Of a stretch of 35,439 nucleotides of DNA, positions 15,950 to 22,915 are shown piece by piece. How positions within the stretch are numbered: position 1 is the first letter of the stretch; each line of letters begins with the position of its first letter. This DNA comes from Bacteroidales bacterium (GTDB lineage Bacteria > Bacteroidota > Bacteroidia > Bacteroidales > Lentimicrobiaceae): the NCBI GenBank assembly GCA_022837485.1, contig JALHHH010000044.1, forward strand, positions 1 through 35,439, given 5' to 3'. The notes beneath the pieces were generated by a model. That model searched no databases. It was not told the origin of the DNA and was given only the letters and a program-made list of their open reading frames with translations. The translations under genes were made by a program, and so were the position numbers.

Positions 15950-16793
15950 TCAGTAAAGCTATGCATTTTTTAAGGCTTTCGCGCCAGTAAGGAACGGTTT
16001 GGCCTGTCGTGGCAATGTATTTCCCTTTGCTCATCAAACTGTAGTGCGGACGGGGGGCCGGCAGCGGATATCCGCTTGTATCGGTTGGTTTTATCACGCA
16101 TTGTATGCCCGCAAGCTCCGCGATGGCATGCGCAAAATCGTACCAGCTGCACACGCCTTCGTTTGAGAAATGATAAATGCCTTCGGCAGCATTGCAGCGG
16201 ATGAGGTTAAGAATAGCCTGAGCCAGATCGGCAGCCCAGGTGGGAGAGCCGAGCTGATCGGAAACTACCGTTAGCTCACCCTTTTCACGGGCAACCCGGA
16301 GGATGGTTTTTACGAAATTATTACCATAGGCCGAATAGAGCCAGGATGTCCGTACAACAATAGCACCCGAACCGGGTTGAAGTACATGCGCTTCCCCATC
16401 GGCTTTGGATTGTGCATAAACCCCTTTGGGATTAACTTTATCGGTTTCCGTATAAGGCTTGTGATTGGTGCCGTCGAAAACGTAATCGGTCGACAGATGA
16501 ATCAGTCTGGCGCCCTGTGCTGCAGCCGTTTTGGCAAGCAGGGAAGGCCCTTCCACATTCAGAAGTCTTGTTTTCTCCGGTTCCAGTTCGGCCTTGTCAA
16601 CCGATGTATAGGCGGCACAGTTTATTATCCAATCGGGATTGAAATCCGCCATAAATGCTTCAACGGCAATTTCCCTGGTAATATCCAGCTCGCGGTAATC
16701 GGTAAAAAGAAATTCAGCGCCGGGTAAAGCATCCGTGAGTGCCCTGAATTCATTTCCAAGCTGTCCGTTACTTCCTGTGATCAGAATTTTCAT
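15936..16793 (-). CDS. rfbD: dTDP-4-dehydrorhamnose reductase
   Basis: A 285-residue extended short-chain dehydrogenase that catalyses the last step to dTDP-L-rhamnose. The dinucleotide-binding motif is GSNGQLG (7-13), LSTDYVFDG (100-108) carries the catalytic Thr/Asp region, and the YxxxK pair is Tyr126/Lys130 in VYAQSK. The length is normal. The rfbA, rfbB and rfbC genes for the earlier steps are not in this window. The gene lies 99 bp after uxs on the same strand without an evident terminator and overlaps the GxxExxY gene by 14 bp. Confidence 0.95.
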   Translation of the reverse strand: MKILITGSNGQLGNEFRALTDALPGAEFLFTDYRELDITREIAVEAFMADFNPDWIINCAAYTSVDKAELEPEKTRLLNVEGPSLLAKTAAAQGARLIHLSTDYVFDGTNHKPYTETDKVNPKGVYAQSKADGEAHVLQPGSGAIVVRTSWLYSAYGNNFVKTILRVAREKGELTVVSDQLGSPTWAADLAQAILNLIRCNAAEGIYHFSNEGVCSWYDFAHAIAELAGIQCVIKPTDTSGYPLPAPRPHYSLMSKGKYIATTGQTVPYWRESLKKCIALLNEQG

Positions 16794-16892
16794 CCTATGC
16801 TTTTTCTGTAGGTTTCTTTATAAAGCCTTTTCCTTGAGGAAATCGGATTTCACACTGACTTTACCAATCAAACAAGCGGGTATTGCGATTCG

Positions 16893-17828
16893 CTAAACGA
16901 TGGTTTTAAAATACCCGATGGTTTTAAGCAAACCTTCTTCCAACTGAACTTTTGGTTCCCAGCCCAGTTTTTCACGTGCCATACGGATGTCGGGCTGCCG
17001 TTGCATGGGATCGTCGCTCGGAAGCGGATTCATTACGATTTGCGAAGAAGAACCCGAGAGTTCGATAACCTTTCTGGCTAGCTGCAGTATGGTAAACTCG
17101 TTGGGATTGCCAACATTCACCGGTCCCGTAAAATCATCCTCCGTATTCATCAGCCGTATCATCCCGTCGATAAGGTCGGAATAATAGCAGAAACTGCGCG
17201 TTTGACTTCCATCGCCGTACACGGTAATATCTTCTCCCCTGAGAGCCTGAACGATAAAATTCGACACTACACGGCCGTCGTTGGGGTGCATGCGCGGGCC
17301 ATACGTGTTAAATATCCGCATGATCTTAATCCGGACGTTGTTCTGTTTATGGTAATTAACAAACAAAGTTTCAGCAGCACGCTTGCCTTCATCGTAACAG
17401 GCACGCTCACCAATTGGATTAACGTGCCCCCAATAGGCTTCGGTTTGCGGATGAATCTGCGGATCTCCGTAAACTTCGGAAGTGGAAGCCTGCAGGATTT
17501 TTGCTTTAATCCGCTTGGCCAGCCCAAGCATATTTATTGCGCCCATCACCGATGTTTTCACGGTTTTTATGGGGTTGAACTGGTAATGAATCGGGGATGC
17601 CGGACAGGCCAGATTGTAAATCTCATCGACCTCTATATAGAAAGGCATGGTTACATCGTGCCTCACCATTTCAAAGTAGGGATTATTCATCAGGTGTACC
17701 ACGTTTGACTTCTGACCGGTAAAATAATTGTCGAGGCAGACAACCTCATTCCCTTCGTTCAGAAGCCGTTCGCAAAGATGCGAACCCAAAAAGCCGGCGC
17801 CACCGGTAACCAGAATTTTTTTTCTCAT
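16893..17828 (-). CDS. uxs: UDP-glucuronate decarboxylase (UDP-xylose synthase)
   Basis: A 311-residue NAD-dependent extended SDR that decarboxylates UDP-glucuronate to UDP-xylose. Motifs: GGAGFLG (9-15), NLACPASPIHYQ (72-83), the diagnostic QASTSEVYGDP (113-123) and the catalytic Tyr145/Lys149 in CYDEGKR. Together they identify UXS rather than a generic GalE-type epimerase. I start at the ATG at 17828; a TTG one codon earlier adds one residue. It follows ugd by 38 bp, the enzyme that makes its substrate, so product and context agree. Confidence 0.95.
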   Translation of the reverse strand: MRKKILVTGGAGFLGSHLCERLLNEGNEVVCLDNYFTGQKSNVVHLMNNPYFEMVRHDVTMPFYIEVDEIYNLACPASPIHYQFNPIKTVKTSVMGAINMLGLAKRIKAKILQASTSEVYGDPQIHPQTEAYWGHVNPIGERACYDEGKRAAETLFVNYHKQNNVRIKIMRIFNTYGPRMHPNDGRVVSNFIVQALRGEDITVYGDGSQTRSFCYYSDLIDGMIRLMNTEDDFTGPVNVGNPNEFTILQLARKVIELSGSSSQIVMNPLPSDDPMQRQPDIRMAREKLGWEPKVQLEEGLLKTIGYFKTIV

Positions 17829-17866
17829 CAACCTTTGTATTGGTTTTCGCTCATTTTGTTATCGCC

Positions 17867-19195
17867 TTATTTGTTAACTTTTCCGATGCCAATACCATGA
17901 TAGGTAAAGCCCAGATTCTTAAGCTCGTTCCGGTCGTAGATGTTCCTTCCGTCGAAAACAACAGGATTCTTAACCAGTTTGCGGATAACCACCCAGTTCG
18001 GGAACCGGAATTCGGTCCATTCCGTCAGCAGAAACAATGCATCGGAATCTATCACGGCTTCGTAGGGATCGTTGCAATACTCTATAGCATCGCCAATTCT
18101 GCGTTTTGATTCACTCATGGCAACGGGGTCATACGCTTTAACCCTGCAGCCACCAGCCAGAAGTTTGTCTATGATAACAAGCGACGGCGCCTCCCGCATA
18201 TCGTCGGTCTGGGGTTTGAAGGACAGCCCCCAGACAGCAATGGTTTTGCCCTTGATGTCGCTTCCGAAGTGCTGTTTGAACTTATTGTAAAGCAGTGATT
18301 TCTGTGCATCATTCACGTCTTCAACGGCTTTTAGGATGCGCATGTTGTATCCGACGTTATCGGCGGATTTGATCAGTGCTTTCACATCCTTGGGGAAGCA
18401 GGATCCGCCGTAGCCGATACCAGGATAGATGAACTTATTGCCAATCCGCGAATCGCTTCCAATTCCCCTGCGAACCATATTTACGTCGGCTCCGAGGATC
18501 TCGCACAGGTTAGCGATGTCGTTCATAAAGCTGATCTTGGTAGCCAGCATTGCGTTTGCGGCATATTTTGTCATTTCGGCTGAGGGTACATCCATAAAAA
18601 TAACCGGATGTCCGTTAAGGGTAAACGGCTTGTAGAGCCTCGACATGATCTCTTCGGCTTTTTCTGATTCCACACCAACCACGATGCGGTCGGGTTTCAT
18701 AAAATCGCTGATGGCATCCCCTTCTTTTAAAAACTCTGGATTGGATGCTACGTCGAAAGGGATATCAAGCTGTCGTTTGCCGAGCTCTTCCTGAACGGCA
18801 TTCCGCACTTTGGCTGCAGTGCCGACGGGAACCGTACTCTTGGTTACCACCAGCATGTACTGGTTCATGTGCTGACCAACGGAGCGGGCAACATCCAGTA
18901 CGTACTTAAGATCGGCGCTCCCATCTTCGTCGGGAGGGGTTCCAACGGCGATAAAAAACACATCTGAATCGTTTACACATACGGGAAGGTCGGTTGAGAA
19001 ATGAAGCCTGCCTTTTTCCGTATTCCGGGTGATCATTTCGTCGAGACCCGGCTCGTAAATAGGGGAGATCCCTTTTTTCAGATTGGCAATCTTCTTCTCG
19101 TCAATGTCAACGCAAACGACGTTGATTCCGACTTCAGAAAAACAAGTACCGGTAACCAGTCCCACGTAACCGGTTCCCACGATGGTAATCTTCAT
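17867..19195 (-). CDS. ugd: UDP-glucose 6-dehydrogenase
   Basis: A 442-residue NAD+-dependent enzyme oxidising UDP-glucose to UDP-glucuronate. Rossmann motif GTGYVGLVTGTCFSEVG (7-23), TVPVGT (121-126), NPEFLKEGDAI (152-162), the catalytic nucleophile Cys266 in GYGGSCFPKDVKAL, and KPQTDDMREAPS in the C-terminal UDP-binding domain. The length is typical. First gene of a five-gene minus-strand operon (ugd, uxs, rfbD, GxxExxY, phosphohexomutase) with a well-formed promoter 38 bp upstream. Confidence 0.97.
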   Translation of the reverse strand: MKITIVGTGYVGLVTGTCFSEVGINVVCVDIDEKKIANLKKGISPIYEPGLDEMITRNTEKGRLHFSTDLPVCVNDSDVFFIAVGTPPDEDGSADLKYVLDVARSVGQHMNQYMLVVTKSTVPVGTAAKVRNAVQEELGKRQLDIPFDVASNPEFLKEGDAISDFMKPDRIVVGVESEKAEEIMSRLYKPFTLNGHPVIFMDVPSAEMTKYAANAMLATKISFMNDIANLCEILGADVNMVRRGIGSDSRIGNKFIYPGIGYGGSCFPKDVKALIKSADNVGYNMRILKAVEDVNDAQKSLLYNKFKQHFGSDIKGKTIAVWGLSFKPQTDDMREAPSLVIIDKLLAGGCRVKAYDPVAMSESKRRIGDAIEYCNDPYEAVIDSDALFLLTEWTEFRFPNWVVIRKLVKNPVVFDGRNIYDRNELKNLGFTYHGIGIGKVNK

Positions 19196-19232
19196 ATGCG
19201 GTGATTTTGTGAGTTTACAATGAGTTAACCGG

Positions 19233-19262
19233 CAAATTTACCAATTAGTATTCAGGCAGCAA
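19233..19262 (-). promoter_or_regulatory. Bacteroidota-type promoter of the ugd operon
   Basis: On the minus strand, TTG (plus 19260-19262), a 19-bp spacer, then TAAATTTG (plus 19233-19240). Predicted start about 19228, a 33-nt leader to the ugd ATG. Confidence 0.75.
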
Positions 19263-19854
19263 AAAAGAGGGCGATATTCCTCTCAATTTCCAGAACAGAG
19301 GCAAAATCCGGCTTCTTCAGATATAAAGAGACCAATTATCATAATTTGCCTTTCCCTCGCTGCCTTTTACACTTTTGTGCGATGATGAATTCAAATTAAT
19401 TTGATTTAATATGTTTAGCAGGCATTGTTTATTAAAGCGCAGAGTCCGAATCCGTTTTTCCGGTGGATTCTTTCCATAGCAACGCTATGATTCCCTTTTG
19501 TTGTTTATCGTTCAGGGACCTTCTTGTGTTTAAAAAAAGGACATTGAAAGGACATTGAAAGGTTGCAGGTATGGATTATAGGTATACAAAAAGGAATGAT
19601 GGGGGTTTCCATGCGTAAGCTCCGGGATTTCCTGTCAGGGTAAAATAAGGAATGACACCGGTAAATTAACGGCATACAAAAAAGGCGGAGGGCAGGTTGA
19701 GCAATATCGTACTTTTATATAAGTATAGAAATGGGTATCACATTTTGAAAAAAAAGTAGCGCATTTGTATCACAAACCGGGTAAAAAGTGGGATATTTTC
19801 GCTTTTTGTGTGCTTTTTAAAAATGGCGGTGAAGATATTAAATAGCTGATATAC
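19263..19854. other. Gene-poor stretch with hairpins and a short tandem repeat
   Basis: About 590 bp with no credible coding sequence. It contains a GAATCC/GGATTC inverted repeat (19448-19453 with 19465-19470), a perfect CATAGC-AAC-GCTATG hairpin directly after it (19475-19489), and an 11-bp tandem repeat (19536-19562). No match to the TAnnTTTG consensus stands out next to these hairpins. A small RNA or the remnant of a lost gene are possible. Confidence 0.4.
19536..19562. repeat. 11-bp tandem repeat, about 2.5 copies
   Basis: AAAGGACATTG twice in direct succession (19536-19546, 19547-19557), followed by a partial third copy AAAGG (19558-19562). Noncoding; could vary in copy number by slippage. 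Confidence 0.8.
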
Positions 19855-19884
19855 AAAGAAAAAGCCGGTATTTCTACCGGCTTT
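19855..19884 (-). terminator. Intrinsic terminator after tRNA-Lys
   Basis: A perfect 10-bp inverted repeat AAAGCCGGTA/TACCGGCTTT (plus 19861-19870 and 19875-19884) with loop TTTC. On the minus strand it ends in TTTTTCTTTG. It begins 3 bp after the tRNA-Lys 3' end. Confidence 0.88.
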
Positions 19885-19887
19885 CTG

Positions 19888-19960
19888 TGATCCCGCTGGG
19901 GCTCGAACCCAGGACCCCATCCTTAAAAGGGATGTGCTCTACCTGCTGAGCTACGGAATC
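19888..19960 (-). tRNA. tRNA-Lys (anticodon TTT)
   Basis: Read on the minus strand: acceptor GATTCCG with CGGGATC (one T-G wobble), D-arm GCTC/GAGC, anticodon stem CATCC/GGATG around loop CTTTTAA (anticodon TTT, A37), and a T-arm with TTCGAGC. Discriminator A. CCA is not encoded (ACAG follows), unlike the tRNA-Gly in this window, so a CCA-adding enzyme must complete it. A37 in this loop is the classic target of t6A and ms2t6A synthesis, and genes for both activities (Sua5, MtaB) are in the window. Confidence 0.95.
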
Positions 19961-19972
19961 GTTAAGGGACTG

Positions 19973-20002
19973 CAAAAGTAAATCTTTTCCTGAAAATGGC
20001 AA
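19973..20002 (-). promoter_or_regulatory. Bacteroidota-type promoter for tRNA-Lys
   Basis: On the minus strand, TTG (plus 20000-20002, within TTTG), a 19-bp spacer, then TACTTTTG (plus 19973-19980). Predicted start about 19968, 8 nt before the mature tRNA 5' end. Confidence 0.8.
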
Positions 20003-20066
20003 AGATTTTTTTGATTAAAATTTATATGAATTCTTAAATATTTAGGAATCAAGATGATTGAGATAA

Positions 20067-20402
20067 TTATGGTATCAAATTCCCGTGTACGGCTAACCAG
20101 ATGCAGGGTGGTTCGGTACTGGTATAGGTTACTCTGTGCCGTTTCCGGGCCGGGATAAACAGGTAATCGCCGGGCCTGAGGTTTATGTTGGTGCCATTTT
20201 CATATTCCAGACCGGCTTCACCGGTAAGCAAAACCACCCATTCGTCCTTTTCCTGATCGTACCACTCACCCGGGGCTGTTACGTGCCCGCGCGATACAAT
20301 TCGTTCAATAAGCACATCGCCGCCGGTAAGTTTTTCAGATTTCTCGGGTTCGTCCGGCTTCGGAACGTTGATTTTGAATATGTTACCCTTAGTCTTTTCC
20401 AT
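20067..20402 (-). CDS. Small cupin-domain protein
   Basis: A 111-residue single cupin barrel. Cupin motif 1 is GHVTAPGEWYDQEKDEWVVL followed by LTGEAGL; the usual H-x-H pair is not present and only the Glu of DEWV is conserved. Motif 2 is RPGDYLFIPARKRHRV, with its His in place. Metal binding may therefore be altered. The specific reaction is unknown; small proteins of this type are often isomerases, or sensors. Its ATG overlaps the TGA of the Sua5/YrdC gene by one base (TGATG), implying coupled expression. A near-palindrome at 20030-20049 downstream could form an RNA hairpin but lacks a T tract. Confidence 0.85.
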   Translation of the reverse strand: MEKTKGNIFKINVPKPDEPEKSEKLTGGDVLIERIVSRGHVTAPGEWYDQEKDEWVVLLTGEAGLEYENGTNINLRPGDYLFIPARKRHRVTYTSTEPPCIWLAVHGNLIP

Positions 20403-21013
20403 CAGATAAGAATTCCTTTTCCTTCGCGGACGATCAGGGGTTCAACACCGGTGCAGTCGATAACGGTTGAAGCTTCATTGTCGCCGTATCCGCCATCAAT
20501 AACAATGTCGACAAGGTTTTTGTACTTATCGTAAATCAATTCGGGGTCGGTCGTGTATTCAATAATTTCATCTTCGTCATGAATGGATGTCGACATTATC
20601 GGATGGCCGAGTTCGCGGACAATTTCGACGGGGATGCTGTTATCGGGGATGCGTATACCCACTGTTTTCTTTTTACTTTGAATAAGCTTTGGAACGTTGT
20701 TGCTGGCGTCCAAAATGAAGGTAAAAGGCCCCGGCAGGTTTTTGCGCATCATTTTAAAAACCTCATTGGAAATGGGTTTGCTAAAGTCGGAAAGCTGGCT
20801 GAGATCGTGGCAGATAAATGAGAAATTGGCCTTTTCCGCTTTAATACCCTTGATCTGAGCTATGCGCTCCACAGCTTTTGATTTAAAGATGTCGCAACCC
20901 AATCCGTAAACGGTATCCGTTGGACAGATGATAATTCCTCCGTCCATAAGGCATTCAACAACGGTACGGATGTGTCTGGGACTTGGGTTTTCGGGGTAAA
21001 TTTTCAGCAACAT
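20402..21013 (-). CDS. L-threonylcarbamoyladenylate synthase (Sua5/YciO/YrdC family)
   Basis: 203 residues, the short YrdC/YciO form without a Sua5 C-terminal domain. It would make threonylcarbamoyl-AMP from threonine, bicarbonate and ATP, the precursor of t6A37 in tRNAs. Motifs: GGIIICPTDTVYGLGCD (about 25-41), the LPGPFTFIL loop near residue 92 and VGIRIPDN near 117, followed by HPIMSTSIHD. YciO-type paralogues share these motifs, so TsaC activity is probable rather than certain. It is downstream of the SRP RNA (48 bp) and overlaps the cupin gene. Confidence 0.88.
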   Translation of the reverse strand: MLLKIYPENPSPRHIRTVVECLMDGGIIICPTDTVYGLGCDIFKSKAVERIAQIKGIKAEKANFSFICHDLSQLSDFSKPISNEVFKMMRKNLPGPFTFILDASNNVPKLIQSKKKTVGIRIPDNSIPVEIVRELGHPIMSTSIHDEDEIIEYTTDPELIYDKYKNLVDIVIDGGYGDNEASTVIDCTGVEPLIVREGKGILI

Positions 21014-21061
21014 AGGTGCAGGTTTTTAGGGCATGTCTGCAAACCTTGCAGTAATAAAAAA

Positions 21062-21158
21062 GGGTAAGCTACTTATATCGCACCGCTACAACCATATACC
21101 CTTGCTTCATTCCTGACCTGGGGGAGTTCAATGGGAGCTGGTCGTATAAGACTTACCC
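21062..21158 (-). ncRNA. ffs: Small bacterial signal recognition particle RNA (4.5S-like)
   Basis: About 97 nt on the minus strand. The ends pair as GGGTAAG with CTTACCC, and the conserved apical domain reads CCAGGTCAGGAATGAAGCAA, matching the universal GGTC...GGAA...AGCA core bound by Ffh and FtsY. A long imperfect stem connects the two, and the closing stem runs into TTTTTT (plus 21061-21056), forming its own terminator. A perfect promoter sits directly upstream with its start at the RNA 5' end. This small type without an Alu domain is what is expected here. Confidence 0.92.
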
Positions 21159-21162
21159 GTTG

Positions 21163-21194
21163 CAAAAATACAACATTTATGGTTCGGTACGCAA
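21163..21194 (-). promoter_or_regulatory. Bacteroidota-type promoter of the SRP RNA
   Basis: On the minus strand, TTG (plus 21192-21194, within TTTG), a 21-bp spacer, then TATTTTTG (plus 21163-21170). The last G is 5 nt before the inferred RNA 5' end at 21158, which gives an internal ruler for start sites elsewhere in the window. Confidence 0.8.
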
Positions 21195-21310
21195 AGGAAT
21201 ATTAAATTTTGAACACCGTAATCCTTGAAAAGCGGCTCTGTTCTTTCAAAATTGCCGGAATTGGCTGTTCCTCAACCGATATTCACATGCTCAATTTCGC
21301 ACTTTATTCC

Positions 21311-21341
21311 TTGTGAATTGCGATTAATTCATGTAGGTTTG
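21311..21341 (+). promoter_or_regulatory. Bacteroidota-type promoter of the DUF4199/glycosyltransferase operon
   Basis: TTG (21311-21313), a 20-bp spacer, then TAGGTTTG (21334-21341). Predicted start about 21346, an 18-nt leader to the ATG at 21364. Confidence 0.75.
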
Positions 21342-21363
21342 CATTAAGATAAACCTTCTGAAA

Positions 21364-21939
21364 ATGGAAAACATACACGAAACTTCCGGCTCCCCGGTTG
21401 CAGCCCCCAAAAGGGATTCACTGCTGATCAATTCAATACGTTACGGACTTTATACAGCCGGAGCATACATTTTGGTATTACTGGTTCTGTATGCCATGAG
21501 CGTAAGCAGTACCAATTGGTTAAACTACATAACACTGCTGGTGATTGCTGCTGGGATTTTTCTGGGGACCCGTGTTTTTCGCGACAAGCATAACCACGGA
21601 TTTCTTTCCTATGGCCGCAGTCTGGGCTCCGGTGTTCTGATCAGTCTGTTTGCAGGCGTAGTCATTGCCATCTACACCTACCTGTTTTATACCTATTTCG
21701 ATACATCTGCCATGGCAAAACTGATTGAAGAGGCTGAAATAAGGTTACTGGAACAGGGTCTAACCGACGAACAGGTGGATCAGGCAATGGGGATAACGGG
21801 AAAAATGATGAGTCCGGGATTTATGAGTGTTAGTGTTGTTTTCTCCACTGTTTTATGGGGAACGCTCTTTTCCCTGATTATTGCGATCTTTGTACGTAAG
21901 GAGGATAACAGTTTTGATGCTGCCTTCAAAGAATCTTAA
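21364..21939 (+). CDS. DUF4199 family membrane protein
   Basis: A 191-residue integral membrane protein of unknown function, common in Bacteroidota. Four helices are evident: about 28-46, 55-69, 88-112 and 155-180. DUF4199 features are SYGRSLGSGVLISLFAGVV in the third helix region and the following cytoplasmic helix rich in Glu (AKLIEEAEIRLLEQGLTDEQ). It precedes a GT2 glycosyltransferase by 18 bp, a frequent pairing in the phylum, and may support that enzyme at the membrane (inference). It has a well-formed promoter. Confidence 0.88.
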   Translation: MENIHETSGSPVAAPKRDSLLINSIRYGLYTAGAYILVLLVLYAMSVSSTNWLNYITLLVIAAGIFLGTRVFRDKHNHGFLSYGRSLGSGVLISLFAGVVIAIYTYLFYTYFDTSAMAKLIEEAEIRLLEQGLTDEQVDQAMGITGKMMSPGFMSVSVVFSTVLWGTLFSLIIAIFVRKEDNSFDAAFKES

Positions 21940-21957
21940 AATTTATCTGAGCATTTC

Positions 21958-22893
21958 ATGGATATTTCCGTTGTAATTCCCTTGTATAACGAAGAGGAAT
22001 CCTTGCCTGAACTGATTGCGTGGATCGGAAGGGTGATGAATGAAAACCACTTTTCCTATGAGGTCGTGCTTGTGGACGACGGCAGCAGCGACCGTTCATG
22101 GGATGTTGTGAAAGGACTAAAGGCCGGAAACAATAATATCCGGGCTGTCCGTTTTCGCAGGAATTATGGTAAATCGGCTGCATTGAACAAAGCATTTGAG
22201 CTCGTTGCCGGCGAAGTGGTTATAACCATGGATGCCGATCTTCAGGACAGTCCCGACGAAATTCCGGGGCTTTACCGTATGATTCGTGAGGAAGGGTATG
22301 ATCTGGTATCGGGATGGAAGAAAAAACGTTACGATTCCAAACTTACCAAGAATCTGCCATCAAAGATTTACAATGCTGCCACCCGGCGTATGTCGGGAGT
22401 AAAACTGCACGATATGAACTGCGGACTCAAGGCATACCGGCATGAAGTAGTTAAATCGATTGAGGTGTATGGCGAGATGCATCGTTATATTCCGGTAATT
22501 GCCAAGTGGGCCGGGTTTAAAAAGATAGGTGAAAAAGTAGTTGTCCATCAGAAACGGAAGTACGGTGTTACTAAGTTTGGATGGGAGAGGTTTATCAATG
22601 GCTTTCTCGATCTGATCTCCATAATGTTTGTCTCCCGTTTTGGCCGGAAGCCAATGCATTTGTTCGGAGCCTTGGGAAGTATGCTGTTTTTAACCGGATT
22701 TGTGATTGCTGCGTATCTGGCTTATGCTAAATTGTTTATGGCAGGGTATAAAATGACCGAACGGCCGCTTTTTTATCTTGGACTTTTAGCTATGATAATG
22801 GGAACCCAGCTTTTTCTTGCCGGTTTTCTGGGCGAGCTCATCAGCCGCAGTTCGAGTGACCGCAATGCCTATCTTGTAGAAGAAGAGATCTGA
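21958..22893 (+). CDS. Polyprenyl-phosphate glycosyltransferase, GT2 (GtrB/DPM1-like)
   Basis: A 311-residue membrane GT2. N-terminal GT-A domain: VVIPLYNEEESLPEL (5-19), LVDDGSSDRSWDV (38-50), metal/nucleotide site MDADLQDSPDE (91-101), NCGLKAYR near residue 156, then the QKRKYGVTKFGW segment near residue 198. Two C-terminal transmembrane helices follow (about 235-260 and 272-296). This is the layout of GtrB, ArnC and bacterial dolichol-phosphate-mannose-synthase-like enzymes, which load a sugar from a nucleotide donor onto undecaprenyl phosphate. The donor sugar is not predictable. It sits between the DUF4199 gene and the GT-B glycosyltransferase in one operon. Confidence 0.92.
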   Translation: MDISVVIPLYNEEESLPELIAWIGRVMNENHFSYEVVLVDDGSSDRSWDVVKGLKAGNNNIRAVRFRRNYGKSAALNKAFELVAGEVVITMDADLQDSPDEIPGLYRMIREEGYDLVSGWKKKRYDSKLTKNLPSKIYNAATRRMSGVKLHDMNCGLKAYRHEVVKSIEVYGEMHRYIPVIAKWAGFKKIGEKVVVHQKRKYGVTKFGWERFINGFLDLISIMFVSRFGRKPMHLFGALGSMLFLTGFVIAAYLAYAKLFMAGYKMTERPLFYLGLLAMIMGTQLFLAGFLGELISRSSSDRNAYLVEEEI

Positions 22894-22915
22894 AAAAAAC
22901 TAATTCGGCATTTCC

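Noticed and set aside
19738..19920. 60-codon frame on the minus strand overlapping tRNA-Lys
   Set aside because: Runs through the tRNA and its terminator, so it cannot be a real gene.
19860..19990. Integration site at tRNA-Lys
   Set aside because: No direct repeat of the tRNA 3' end nearby and no integrase or cargo genes; the inverted repeat beside it is a normal terminator.
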